Positions 12,846 to 25,175 are shown, counted from the first letter of the stretch. The stretch: DNA of 64,000 bases from Brachypterus glaber (GCA_958510825.1 OY294049.1:35120774-35184773), one strand, 5' to 3'. Numbers and translations: made by a program. The notes: generated by a model from the letters alone, not told the origin.

Positions 12846-14099
12846 TAAGTAATGTTGACAAAAACAAAGACACTAAAATCCTTACATTTAACGATAAATT
12901 TTTTGACGAAAAGCACTGGAAATATGTTGATTTTTTTAGCGAACGAGTGACAACTTTTTTTTACTAGAATTCTGACGACCTGTCAATTAATGCGCAAGAG
13001 TCATAATAAATATATGAATATTATTTATACATTTCATTACGTATGGTGTTTATTTCACATAATTCTCATTTTGTTTTAGATACGAGGGCTGGTCAAAAAG
13101 TATTATTCGTCTTTCCACTATTTTACAGGATGAAACTAGGATGGGAATAAAAAAAAAATAGTTGTGGTGGTAAAAAAACAAAAACCTGATACCCGGAGTA
13201 TCACGATCTTTGACTTTACCCTACATAGATAATGCGAGAGTTGGCGCGGGATAGGGTGATGATGGCCCCCTAATAGGGGGCCCCTATAGAGGCATGAATC
13301 ATGCCGCATGATACCTACATAAGTGAGCAGATGAGCCAGAGATCTTCTTGGAACACAGGCTCTGGAGACAACTGACGTATTTCTAACATGGTTTCTATTT
13401 GTTACGCTCCAACTGCTACTTCTTTCGCGGTAGCCACTCATTTTTTGCACAATTCACATTAAATTAAGCTTAAAAATAATTATTTTTAATCTAACCTACT
13501 TGCTACATATCAAATTCTATCACAACTAATAAAAAAATGTATATCGAGGACGGGACTCTTATCTGTAGATATTTTCACAGCGATTATATATGTAAATAAT
13601 GTTTTGTTAGACTGAGATGTTTAAAATTTAAACGCAGTATCAAAATATATTATTTTGCCCACTTTCAGAGTGCGGCGCATTCACCAAAATTTTAATTAAA
13701 ATATTGGTTAATGCGACGTACTCTTAAATGACTAAAATTGGATGGTGTATTTAAAATTACGGTGGATGCGACAAGACCTTGGTTAATTTGGGCATTTTTA
13801 AAAAAAAAAAAAATTTATACTTTTTTACTATATAGTAACATATAGTACATATGTTTCTTCAGCACGGTGAGCGCGTGAGATTTTGTCGTTCATATATGAA
13901 CTATAGTTGTAAATGTTTATGACTTAATTTTTATACCTATAATTTTAAAGTAAATCTAATGTATTAATTACTTTTTATAAACAGATCATTTATCCCCACC
14001 GCGTTATAAATATTCAAAGATTAGCAAAAATTTTCCCGCACAAAATTTAAAGCTGACAAGCTGTGCGTGCAGTTTGTGATTTGTGCCGCCGTGGTAAAC
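12846..14099. other. Shared upstream region of two divergent genes
   Basis: No coding exon is seen between the Nedd4 and LMAN1 start codons. At 13080 TACGAGGGCTGGTCAAAAAG resembles the end of a mariner-like element, without a matching partner. The stretch probably contains both promoters (inference). Confidence 0.5.
14005..14012 (+). promoter_or_regulatory. Candidate TATA box for LMAN1
   Basis: TATAAATA lies 88 bp upstream of the LMAN1 ATG. This would place transcription start near 14035-14045 and give a short 5' UTR of about 60 nt. Position and match only; no experimental evidence. Confidence 0.4.
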
Positions 14100-17000
14100 A
14101 TGGAGAGACTGATGTATTTCGTAAATATTAAAAGTATAGTGTTAATTCTAACTTTAACTTTAGTGCTAACAAAATCCACATTAGTTCACAAGAAATTCGA
14201 GTACAAATATTCATTCAAACCGCCCTATTTGGCTCAAAAAGACGGCACAGTCCCCTTTTGGGAATACGGTGGAAGTAAGTAGTACACGTAGTTGCTTTTT
14301 TGGTTCAAGTTACGACGTGACTTTAGTCGACTATCTCTTTCTAATCTCTATTTAAAGTGAGGAAGACATATGTAACGTATGTCGAAAAATGTGTCAAACT
14401 TTGACACGTATATAACCAAAAAAAAAAACAGATGTTTTCATCGAAAATATGAATAAAAAGGATTAAGATTCTTTAATAAATTAATTCAAATCAATCTTTA
14501 ATATTGTCTAATATAATATAATTGTAAATTTTAGATGCTATTGCAAGCTCAGAAAATGTCAGAATTGCTCCTTCGTTGAGAAGTCAAAAAGGTGCAATAT
14601 GGACCAAAAATCCTGTTAACTTTGATAATTGGGAAGTAGATCTTTCCTTCCGTGTCACTGGACGTGGCAGAATTGGTGCTGATGGTCTGGTAAGTTGATA
14701 TTTGAATCAGACATTTTGATCAGATTCAACATCAATATTTTAACTTTAAAATCTTTGTGCAGTATGCAGTATGCCAATGAGTACAAAGGAATACTTTTAT
14801 TGTAAATTTTTATTGAAAATTTTAATACAAACTTCAGAAATTACTCTAGTCTGACACATATAATTTTTGTAGGCATTTTGGTATACCCAGTCCAAAGGTG
14901 CATATGATGGAGATGTTTTTGGATCCTCAGACAAATGGGTTGGTTTGGGTTTATTCTTTGACTCTTTTGACAATGACAACAAACATAATAATCCATACAT
15001 TATGGCAGTACTTAACGATGGTACACAATTATTTGATCATCAGCAGTAAGTATAAAGTTTATATATTTTTAATTATGTGTACATAAATATAGATAAAAAA
15101 TGGCTTATTAATGTTATCTTTATTTGTGTAATAAAAAAAAAAACAAAAATATTTTCATCTTAAACACAGAAAATATTTTTCTTAACAGCTTATTATTTAT
15201 CAAATAAAAATGTATAAAAAATAATTGTATCTACATATTTTTACCTTTAGTATAAACAAGTTCAAATAAGCATAGTTGTATCATATAAAACTTTATTAGT
15301 TTTTAAAATATGGCTATTTTTGCAGTTCTGCAACTTTGACTTGCTATAATTTGAAAATAAATTAAGTAAAAAAAAAACTTAATAAAACAAAATTGTTTAA
15401 AAAAAATGACTTTTTTATGTATTTAATAAAAATTGCATAGTTTTGGCACTTAGCTCCGATTTGACAAAAAAAATTAAGGAAACCTTTTTTGTAGTAAAAG
15501 TTAAGTTTCAAGTTATAGTTTTTAAATTTTGATGAAAATAGCAAAAAACAACTTAATAATTAAAAAATAGAAAAATAATTTTTGCACCCCACATAAAAGT
15601 TACAAAATGTTGTTAAATGTGTGTCCAAAATGCGACGATGTTTTGTATAAGACTGCAATTGATACAATTTAACCAAAAAACACAGAAAAAATGGCAGTCC
15701 ACTATAATTGATATAGCAAGTGGGGGCATCGTTATTCTGTGGAAATACCATAGAACTAAAGAGTTGGTTACCTATAGTTTCATGCATATATCATGGTTTT
15801 TCTGAACATCATTGCCCCCTCTAGAATTTTGCTCTCCAAAAAAGGTATTTTTTAGGGAAAATTGACTAAAGCGCCCCCTATGTGTTAAAATAAAAAAAAA
15901 TATATAAAATTATAGTCACTCATGAGAGTCAAATGTTGTCCAAATTTTAAATCAATATATTTTAAAATAATCTTATACAAGAATTAAACAATTGGGGCTT
16001 TTCTGACAAGGTATGATGTTTTGGTAGCTGGGGGCCAAGTTGTGAAAGGTCGGCGAAATTCTAGTTAAAATCACAACTTTCAAATTTTAGAGATGGAACA
16101 ACCCAACAACTATCTGGCTGTCTGAGAGACTTCAGAAACAAACCATTCCCGACCCGAGCAAAAATCGAATATTACGCAAACACCCTGACAGTATTATTCC
16201 ACAATGGCATGACAAACAGTGAGACAGATTTCGAAGTGTGTCTGCGGGCGGAAAACGTTGTTTTACCGAAGAACGGTTACTTTGGAGTTTCCGCCGCCAC
16301 TGGAGGGTTGGCTGATGATCACGATGTTATTCATTTCCTGACCAATAGTTTGCACCAGCCTGGTCAAGTTAACGCCAATCAACAAGGTAAGCTGGGGAAA
16401 ACATACTTTCTCCTTATTTGTACAAAAAAAATCGATTTTTTTTAAATGAAACCACAATAAAAAAAATTGTCAAGTGGCCATAAGTATATTAATATCAAAA
16501 GTAATAGTTTTACCTCCCTTACCCAACCCTGATAAGAAACCTCTGTTCTAAATTTGAAGTATTGAGCTCAAAGCATTCTTGAGTTATCAGGGACACATTT
16601 TTTCCGAATACACGGACCGGTAACCAGATTTTTTTTATGCGAAAGTCGCATTTTTTGCATATTAAAAAATAATGTTGCCAACATAAAATTTTCCCTATTT
16701 TTTACAAAAAAAAAAATCCAACAAAAAATCTCAAAAAAAAATCATATGCAATCGCAATCTATATTAAATAATTATTTACGTTTAAATTAAGCGTTTCTAA
16801 AACATTTGACGACACTTTTTACAAAAAAAAAATAATTATAAAACACAAAAAAATATTTTTTAAATTAGTTTTCATTTTGTTGTAGGTGGAGAAGAACAGC
16901 AAAAACTTCAAAAAGAATATCAGGAATATCAGCAAAAATTAGAACAACAAAAGGCTGAATATCGCAAGGACCATCCTGATGAGGCAAGTAATATTAATAA

Positions 17001-20000
17001 AATAATTCCATTTTGGAAAAAAAGGGCATTTTGTCGCTGGGGAATTTTGTCGCACGTTTTTTTTTTAGTCGTTATATTTCAGCTCATGGTATTTTGTAGC
17101 ACCTGTTATTCAGTGTGGTTATTTTGGACCTCGATATTTTTATTCGGGATATTTTCTTCCACTCTTTTTTTAGCCGAGATATTTTGTCGCACCTGTTCTT
17201 TTGTCCGGATATTTTACCTCAATATTTTGTCGTACCTATTTTTTAGTCCGGATATTTTGGTTCCAGGTAACTTGTCGCCGGGATCCTTTTGTCGCCTGTT
17301 TTTCTTATTTCCGGATATTTTGTCATACAGTGGGTTTCAACAAAACTGGAAAAGTGGGGTTATAAAAAAAAATTACATTGTGAACTATCTTTCATTTGAC
17401 AAATATTTGTTTACTTATAAATTTAGTGTCAATATTGTTATTGCTACATCAATGTCAAAGTCAAAAAATGTTGGTGTATTTTTTTTAAATTGGGAGAGAT
17501 AAAGCAGAAAAACAAGAATACTCGAAGAATACTGGTGTAAAACCCATAATTATAATTTTTAAATTAAGGAACTATGAGGAATACCTAGTTGTAGGAGACC
17601 AATATACTACACTTCTGCTCAAAAATATCGGCCCACCTAAAAAAATACACATTTTCAAATGCTAATAACTCCAAAACTATTCAATAGATTTATTTGACCT
17701 TTTTTTTATTTTAAAGCTTGAACTTTTAGCTCTTAATTACTGGAATAAAAATTATCAAAAATCTTTTTTTAAACCGGCAGCAATGAAAATTACACAGCTA
17801 TGTTTTTTTACTGCTTCTTTCGATATGCGCACGGTTTGCCACTGCATATTTTTTTACAATTTAATTAATTGATTTTATAGGCCAATTAAATGGGAGTAAT
17901 TTCTTTTTAAACTTTTTAATTTTCCTTTTCTCGTTTAGGAGATATACGGTTTTTTCTGAAAATAAACATTTTTGCAAATAACAAAAAAACTACACAGTGG
18001 ATTTAATTGATTTATTTTTTAATTTGAAGCTTAAGTCCTTAACTTTTATTTATTTAATTTAAGTTTCTGGTGCAAACATGTTTAAACTGGGTTTACATTG
18101 CTTAAATAGTCATGTTTTTTTTACCCAATCTTTTTTGATGCAATTTAACCACAAACTCAAATGTTTCCATAAGTTTTAAAACTTGTTCTAAAAGCCACAC
18201 TTATTGTGACTGATTCCTTCTTTTATTTTTTATCATAAGTCTTCTCATTTAGGAGAAATTAAAGTTTTTCGGAAAAAGTGACTTTTTAATCAGTGGGCTA
18301 GTGCCACCCCTGTAAAACTGTATATGACGGAAAAGCGTCGATAGAATATAAAGATCTATTGCACTTCTATAACTTTAGCTTAAATAAATACATTTAATTA
18401 ACACGTTTTCTGCGTTAGCAACTTTTTGGTTCCCAGCTCAGACTGCGTTTTGAGGCATATATGTCGAACGAACTTTGCACAGACTGTTTAAATCTCTAAT
18501 GGTACTCCAAAAACAAGTTCTAACGTCTTTTTAAGGACTTTTTGCTTTTTAATTTTTTTTAAACAAAATATTTTATCAAATAAAATAACAATAAACAAAT
18601 TTTAAATTTTTATTAAAATTATTTAATAACAATTATAAACACAACCACCATAACTAACTTTTTCTGCAATGCAGGCCTGTGCATAACGTTCTCCAGGACG
18701 TCGGTAGACGCTGTCTTGCATCATTCCCAAATAGACATATCCTGGTTTCATCAGAAAACATAACCTTTGCCCATTGGTTTCTGTCCCAGTTTAAATGTCT
18801 TCTTGCAAACTGCAGCCTGGCACGACGATGGTTAGCAGTGAGTTTAGGTCCAGTTGCGGCCTTATAAGAGCAAAGGTTTCTTTCAAAAAGCCTTCGACCA
18901 ATAGTGGACCTACTTACTGCTACACCTCTTGTTTCTTGAAGCCGTGATCTCAAATTAACTGAATTTAGACGACGATTCCGCAGGGAATTAAGCTCGATAA
19001 ATCGGTCATCCCGAGCGGACGTGCACCCATGTCTGCCAGCTCCTTGGCGTCGACTAAAGGAACCGGTCTCCTCAAAACGTTGGAATACTCTTCTTACCGC
19101 TGCTCTCGTAATATTTAACTGTTGAGCAACATAACGCTGACTGTGCCCTTCTTGTAGCAGAGCTACAGCTTGGGCAGCTACTTCCGGACTTGTTTCCATT
19201 TAAATAATACAATTAAATAAAATTTTAACGAGTTAAAAAAGTATTGTCACATAAGTGACAAGTCTTGTCAATCATAAAAAAGTTAGTTACAGGGGTGGCA
19301 CTAGCCCACCACTTAAAAAGTCCTTATTTACCAAAAAAACATAATTTCTCCTAAATGAGAAGACTTATGATAAAAAATAAAAAACGGAATCAGTCACAAT
19401 AAGTGTGGCTATTAGAATAAGTTTTAAAACTTATGGAAAGATTTGAGTTTGTGTTTAAATTGCAACAAAAAAGATCGAGTAAAAAAAACATGACTATTTA
19501 AGCAATGTAAACTCAGTTTAAACATGTTTCCAACAGAAACCTAAATTAAATAAATAAAAGTTTACGATTTAAGCTTCAAATTAAAAAAAAATCAATTAAA
19601 TCCATTGCGTAGTTTTTTTGTTACTTGCAAAAATGTAAATTTTTAGAAAAAACCTTATATCTCCTAAACGAGAAAAGGAAAATTAAAAAATTTATAAAGA
19701 GATTACTTCCATTTAATTAGGCTATAAAATCAATTAATTAAATTGTAAAAAAATATGCAGTGGCGAACCATGCGCATATCGAAAGGTGCAGTAAAAAAAC
19801 ATAGCTGTGCACTTTTCATTGCTGCCGGTATAAAAAAAGATGTTTGATAATTTTTATTCCAGTAAGTAAGAGCTAAAAGTTCAAGCTTCAAAATAAAAAA
19901 AAGATCGAATAAATCCATTAAATAGTTTTGGAGATATTTGCATTCAAAAATGTGTATTTTTTTAGGTGGGCCGATATTTTTGAGCAGAAGTGTAGTAATG

Positions 20001-23000
20001 TTTTTTAAAAATAAAGGTATTTAAAACAAGTTTATTAGACAAAATATATTGATAAGGGGATTTAATAATAGACATTTTAGAATAGAGATATTTTAGAGCA
20101 GAAATACAGTAATTAACAATAGAGATACGCTTCAAAATCCAAATAGTATTTACTAAACACAAATGCATAGAATAACATATGATTTTTGACATGGTTAAAC
20201 TAACCTTATTTTTCAAACAGGCATAACCCCATTTAAATAAAATCCACATTCACACAACTAAATTTTATGGAAAACATGAAATTTTACTTAACCCCACTTT
20301 TCCAGTTTTGTTGAAATCAACTGTACCTGTCTTTTTAGTCCGGATATGTTGGACCTAGATATTTCGTCGCGCCTATTTTTTAGTCGGAATATTTTGACTC
20401 AGGGTATTTTGTCGCACATATTTTTTAGCCTGGATATTTTTTCGCCGGATATTTTGCTTCAGAATATTTTGTTAGTTGGGATATTTCAGCTCAGAGTATT
20501 TTGTCGCATATTTTTTTAGTGTGGATCTTTTGGACCTCTATATTTTTCGCTGGAATATTTTGTTCCACTTGTTTTTTAGGCAGGCTATTTCGTTGCACCT
20601 GTTTTGTGGTCCAGAATTTTGGTCGTCCATACTTTGTGCACCTATTGTTTAGCCGGTATATTTTGGTTCTAGGTATTTTGTCGCCGGGAACTTATCGCAC
20701 CTGTTTTTCTTGTCCCGATAATTTGTCGCCGGGATATTTTGTCGCACCTATTTTTTAGTCGGGATATTTTGGTTCCAGGTATTTTGTTGTCAGGATATTT
20801 TCGCACCTGTTTTTTTTTTGTCCCGATAATTTGTCGCCGGGATATTTTGTCGCACCTATTTTTTCGTGTTATTTTGGACTTCGATATTTTGTCGCACCTA
20901 TTTTTTATTCGGGATCTTTTCACATATTTTTTAGTCGGGTTGTTTTGTCGTCGAGATATTTTGTCGCCGGATATTTTGGTTCACAAATTCTGTCCATAAA
21001 TCTTTTTCTTCTATTAAAATATTTTAGAAAGAACCCGACGTAGACGATTGGTTCGAATCCGACAACCAAAGAGAACTCCGCCAAATTTTCCAAGGCCAAA
21101 ATCAAATGTACGAGGTGATCAAAGTCCTAAGTAAGAAGCTAGATGAAGTAGTGGGCAGACAGGAAAGAACTATGAGTCTCATCACTCAAGCTCAAGGGGC
21201 GCTTCAACAAGGCGGAGCTGGAGCACCCCCGCCACCTGCAGGGCAGACGCCACCACCTGGGGGATATGGGGAAACCATCAGAAGACATGAAGTTGATGCA
21301 TTGTTTAACAACCAGAATCAGATTTTAAACGCAGCCAGGGAAATAAGGTAATGGATATTTTAGCCAGTCATTGACACTAAACTAACTAATAATTTGACAC
21401 ATTTTATTTCATTGCTTAAATTCTTAGTTTAGTGTTAATGATTAAGTAATTCAACCAAAAAATTTAAGTCTATATGTATTTTTTTTTGTTAACTTTCGGG
21501 TTAAAGTAAAAAGTTTTACAGATTTTGAAGTATTTGTTTAATCTTCCCTTATTTTCTTAAAATTAATAACAATTTTATTAATATTATTGAATTTTTCTTA
21601 TTTTATTTTCGAGAAGTTTCTATGAATATATAGTCAAACTGCTCTCCCAAAATGCTATCGCGCGCTCACTAGGATAGGTGTGTATCTACAGCATTGGAGA
21701 GAAAAAATACTAGATCTATGGTCTTTTTAAATTAAAAATCGCACAGTAAATATTTTTACAACAGGTTTGAATAGTATATGTTTGTGTATAGAATATACAA
21801 AATAAACAAAAATGGTTTATGTAAAACTGAGGGTTAAATACGAAAAAAATTGAACTGTAATTAAGGACCAGCGCTAGATAAAGATATCTTACCTTATTCC
21901 TTTGCAAGCTCTTCTGGTTTGATCTAGTATTTTCTTCTCTGTAGCTACAACAACCTTTATCCTAGTGCGCGCGATAGCATTTGTGGTGAGCAGTTTGACT
22001 ATATTCATAGAAAGTTCATAGCTTTGATTTTTGTGATTTTGTGCGAAAAGAACAATAACAACACGCGTTAACCGGACGTGTTGTAGAGAAATTGAATACT
22101 AATTACTGACTGAAGCCGGTGCGCTGATCCATATAATATACATATTATTTCGGTGAATGCTACCGTTTCGCGAGAGGTCAAGCACCAAAAGACAAAAAAA
22201 TATACAATCTACAGACATGCTTCGCGACAACAAAATAAGAAAAATTCAATAATATAAAATAAAATTGTTATTAATTTTAAGAAAATAAGGGAATATTAAA
22301 CAGTTTATTTACTAGTGAGTACGGTATTTTTCAGACAATTCATTTTGGAACTCAAAACCCGCTCCGACACGATCATCAACAACCAGGCCAAGGCGCCCAC
22401 GGCCCAAGTCCAGTCCGTGGGTTACGACCAGCAGGCCCTCGTGGCTGAAATGAGGGACGGCCTGAACAGTTTGCGCCAGGGCGTCCAGCAGGTTTCGCAG
22501 AAACTGACCCAGGACCAAGGATGCCCCACGGTTTCTTGCGTGTCAACCACGTCGATTTTAGTCATCGCCGTAGTACAATTGCTCGTCATTTTAGGATATA
22601 ATATTTACAGGTACAGTTGGATCCGAATAGAAAACAAGATAGAAAATCTAGTTGTTTAAATTGAATAATTGTTTACAAACAATGCAGTTGTCAATGTTGA
22701 CAATACTTGTCAAAATTATTTATAATAATTATAAAGTACATAATTATGTTTATCCACGGCCGTGATTAACAGGCCTATTAATCACGGGTCTGTAAAGATA
22801 ATTCGTTTAAACTTCAAAATACTAGATCTATGGTCGGTTTCATCAAGCAAGAGAGTAAATTAAAAATCGCACAGTAAATATTTTTACAACAGATTTGCAA
22901 AAATTGTCTTAAAATCAATTTTATTAATTTGACGTGTTTTGTTTGACGATCACTTGTTTTTTGACAGCAGATATGTAAAATCAGCTGTCATCAAACAAGG

Positions 23001-25081
23001 CAGTTGTCAATGTTGACAATATTTGTCAAAATTATTTATAATAATTATAAAGTACATAATTATGTTTATCCACGGTCGTGATTAATAGGCCTATTAATCA
23101 CGGGTCTGTAAAGATAAATCGTTTAAACTTCAAAACAGCCGTGGATAAAGTATAGAATTCTACTCGCGTATAATAGCTATTAACCATTCGGGTGATTAAT
23201 AGCAATTATTATACGCTCATTGAATAATATACTAATAATCAATAAAGGATTTAATTTAATTAAGTACATAATTAGAAATGCATTAATTAAATGATGTTAA
23301 AAAAGCTCAAGCTATTGGGTTATTGGATGCATTAATTAAATGATGTTAAAAAAGCTCAAGCTATTGGGTTATTGGAAGCAGGATGTGAGCAAGTGAACTT
23401 GGCAAAGTTTAATGATTCGGAGAGTTTTGTTAAGACTGAAGAAAAAATGGATACAGGAGGAAACGGTTAAAAGGCGTGCAGGCTCGGGAAAAAGGAAGTG
23501 AACATTTACTTAATTATTTAGAAGAACACCCTTTACGAGACGCGGTGCAGGCTATAAACGATACAGATTTTCTTGGGTCGGAAACCACCGCCCGTCGCCG
23601 CATTGATAATTCCGAGATTGGAAACTTTTAGGCAGCAAAAAAACCTTTTTTAAACGAAAATCTTAATTTTCATAAATTATATATTTCATTACTAAAGAGT
23701 TCAAAGTTTTATTTTTTTTATATATTTCATTACTAAAGAGTTCAAAGTTTTATTTCCCATTGTGTTTAAATTTTTTATATGATTAAATATTGTAAATGTT
23801 TTGTCAGTTTATTATTTATTATATATTTTTTAAATATTTTAATATTCGACATTTATTTATTTAATTATTTGGTATACAGATTCATGGAGAGCCCCAAAAA
23901 AACTTCAAGCTTGTTCTAGGGGCTCTCCATTAATTTAGTAAAAAAGAAGGAATATTAACATAAAAATAACCATCTTGGGGAGACTTCTTGCTTCTGCAGA
24001 TCTGGAACCTCTATATTTGCTAGTTATCCATTTCTTCCAGTTTCATATAATAACAGCAGTTACTGTTATTTAACATTATTTGCATTCACGCATTATCTAT
24101 AATAACTTATTAGAGACTACTAATAAACTTAAAGAAAAACCGACAATATGTCAAATTATTCTAACCTATTTCTTAAAATCTTACTTAAACTATAAAATAA
24201 TTAATAAAATTGACATTTTGGCAGATTTAAAACTTGCGTTTTTTGTGTATGTACAAAGTAAACTTCTTCTAAATGAAGGGGATGATTCTATATCACAAAA
24301 CATGAAGACCAACTAAGAAACATATGTTTTCTTTTTCGAAAAAAGGTTTTTTTTTATTTTTTTTTAATAAATTTTGTTTTTTCGGTTTTCAAAACTATTT
24401 TTTTTTTCTGAAATTTACTTTGACCATGGAAAGTCTTGCGTTGGTAAAAAAATTCAAAAAAATTGTATTGCTTTTTTTACGTTTCTGGACGTTTTATATC
24501 CAAAAAATATGATTTGCGTAAAAAAAAATCTGTCTGTCGGTCGGTCTGTGTGTCCGAGAAATTTATGACCACGATTGCTTAAGAACGCTTCGGGCTAAAG
24601 ACTTCAAATTTGGACCACAGGTTGATTATCCAAAGTTCTAGGCTCGGGTTGTTTTTCGTAAAAATCGGATTGGGCTAAGGGGGGTAAAATGGGGTAAAAA
24701 CAATTTTTTTCAAAAACATTTTTAATTTATCTTCATTTTTACGAAAAAGATCGAAAAACTTTTTATTTTTTTTTTATTTTTTTTCGTTTTTTATTTTAAT
24801 GAACCTAGGAGAAAGCATTAGTATTATTTTGTTGGCAGCAGTTTTAATTTAAAAAAAATAATCAAAATTAAAAAAAAAATCAAAAATGTTTTTTTTTTTA
24901 ATTTACAATTTTTTTTAAAGTATTTGGGGAAAATGCAAAACACCATTTACTGTGAATAGTATATAATGACACGGCTTCTTTAAATTTAAGTTTGATGATC
25001 AGCCTGAATGAAAATGAACGAAAAAAAAATCTTTTTTTTTTCAGGGATAGTAAGGACAGTCAAGCCAAGAAATTCTACTAA
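14100..25081 (+). CDS. ergic53: ERGIC-53/LMAN1 mannose-binding cargo receptor
   Basis: Eight exons: 14100-14274, 14535-14689, 14873-15045, 16091-16386, 16886-16983, 21028-21347, 22335-22610, 25045-25081. They join in frame to 509 residues; human LMAN1 has 510. Residues 1-25 are a signal peptide. About 30-260 is the L-type lectin domain (YSFKPPYLAQKDGTVPFWEY, GLGLFFDSFDND with the calcium/sugar ligands, SAATGGLADDHDV). A Gln/Glu-rich coiled-coil stalk follows, with a Pro/Gly-rich insert near residue 375. Then come CPTVSC, matching the two oligomerisation cysteines, a transmembrane helix at about 477-497, and the tail YRDSKDSQAKKFY. The dilysine KKFY end corresponds to the mammalian KKFF ER-exit/retrieval signal. 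Role by family: carries glycoproteins from the ER to the ERGIC. Intron 5 appears to use a GC donor (GAG/GCAAGT); a GT donor 4 nt downstream is possible with another acceptor. Intron 5 is stuffed with transposons. Confidence 0.96.
15046..16090 (+). other. LMAN1 intron 3, no feature seen
   Basis: AT-rich intron with GT-AG borders. I see no exon, terminal inverted repeat or tandem array in it. Confidence 0.6.
17030..17327 (+). repeat. Left part of degenerate tandem array
   Basis: Repeats of roughly 35-40 bp built on GATATTTTGTCGCACCT and TTTTTTAGTC. The array continues at 20326, on the other side of the transposon inserted at 17328-20323. It lies in LMAN1 intron 5. Confidence 0.85.
17607..19995. 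mobile_element. Tc1-type element with about 709-bp inverted repeats
   Basis: The terminus CTACACTTCTGCTCAAAAAT follows TA at 17605-17606, and its inverse ends at 19995 before TA at 19996-19997. The inverted repeats are 17607-18315 and 19287-19995, both 709 bp with moderate divergence. The inner boundary on each side is the sequence TTACAGGGGTGGCACTAG. About 970 bp lie between them, holding a broken transposase on the minus strand. Confidence 0.9.
18610..19199 (-). pseudogene. Tc1/mariner transposase, 5' half, frameshifted
   Basis: The reading frame from 19199 encodes an N-terminal helix-turn-helix (AQQLNITRAAVRRVFQRFEE), a second DNA-binding region (SRLQETRGVAVSRSTIGRRL) and the first catalytic Asp in VMFSDETRICLF. 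After NDARQR the frame slips: the next frame continues YRRPGERYAQACIAEKVSYG, which is what the family should have. The homology then stops near 18645. The second Asp and third acidic residue of the catalytic triad are missing, so the protein would be inactive. It is centred inside the long-inverted-repeat element 17607-19995. Confidence 0.85.
20326..20995 (+). repeat. Right part of degenerate tandem array
   Basis: About 17 degenerate units on the theme GATATTTTGTCGCACCTATT, TTTTTAGTCGG and TTTGGTTCCAGG. Continuous with 17030-17327 before the transposon insertion. It ends about 30 bp before LMAN1 exon 6. Confidence 0.85.
21535..22302. mobile_element. Foldback element in LMAN1 intron 6
   Basis: Both ends carry TTCCCTTATTTTCTTAAAAT with TAATAACAATTTTATT in inverted orientation. 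Further in, GCTATCGCGCG is also mirrored (about 21653 and 21970). Related to 873-1346. A piece of the 217-bp MITE (AAATTAAAAATCGCACAGTA) lies near 21727. Confidence 0.75.
22680..23145 (+). repeat. Direct repeat of about 140 bp, with MITE piece between
   Basis: About 22680-22820 and 23003-23142 are near-identical (GCAGTTGTCAATGTTGACAA, TATTAATCACGGGTCTGTAA). Between them is a fragment of the MITE seen complete at 54627-54843. Located in LMAN1 intron 7. Confidence 0.8.
23267..23690 (+). pseudogene. Tc1-like transposase N-terminal relic
   Basis: Across broken frames the translation gives KKAQAIGLLEAGCEQVNLAK, then VKRRAGSGKRK, then EEHPLRDAVQAINDTDF, SETTARRRIDNSEIGN, a stop, and AAKKPFLNENLNFH. 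This is the order expected of the DNA-binding half of an insect Tc1-like transposase. A 54-bp stretch at its start is duplicated in tandem. Several stops and frameshifts make it non-functional. Family assignment is by motif pattern only. Confidence 0.55.
23882..23934. repeat. Short hairpin ATGGAGAGCCCC
   Basis: ATGGAGAGCCCC and GGGGCTCTCCAT pair across a loop of about 28 nt. The same tip recurs once near 62631 (CATGGAGAGCCCC), so it may be a MITE terminus. Confidence 0.45.
24535..25000. repeat. AT-rich dispersed repeat in LMAN1 intron 7
   Basis: The head GTCGGTCGGTCTGTGTGTCC and the following stretch resemble 5470-5570 and 43480-43610. Its tail (GGGAAAATGCAAAACACCAT, GTGAATAGTATATAATG) is shared with stretches near 38930 and 47290. 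Confidence 0.55.
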
Positions 25082-25169
25082 CCATGGTTAACCATGGTAC
25101 AGGTTGTGAAAAAGCGAGGTTCTTGTTTAAAAGTATTTTGGATGTAAGTATGCAGTAGAGATGTGCAAG

Positions 25170-25175
25170 AATAAA
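25170..25175 (+). terminator. Poly(A) signal for LMAN1
   Basis: AATAAA 89 nt past the LMAN1 stop codon, the first such hexamer after the last exon. Confidence 0.6.

Larger units (their letters stand above)
17328..20323. mobile_element. TA-flanked DNA transposon, interrupted
   Basis: The left end CAGTGGGTTTCAACAAAACT (after TA at 17326-17327) and the inverted right end, reading AGTTTTGTTGAAATCAACTG before TA at 20324-20325, define the element. The TA duplication fits Tc1/mariner. Without the 2.39-kb insertion at 17607-19995 it would be about 600 bp, so a MITE. It sits inside the GTCGCACCT tandem array. Confidence 0.85.

Noticed and set aside
17047..17502. 151-codon frame in LMAN1 intron 5
   Set aside because: It runs through the tandem array and the transposon end; composition reflects repeats only.
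22611..22659. C-terminal tail read straight through LMAN1 exon 7
   Set aside because: It lacks the expected dilysine signal, and a good donor plus the exon at 25045 give the conserved ending. Kept only as a possible intron-retention product.
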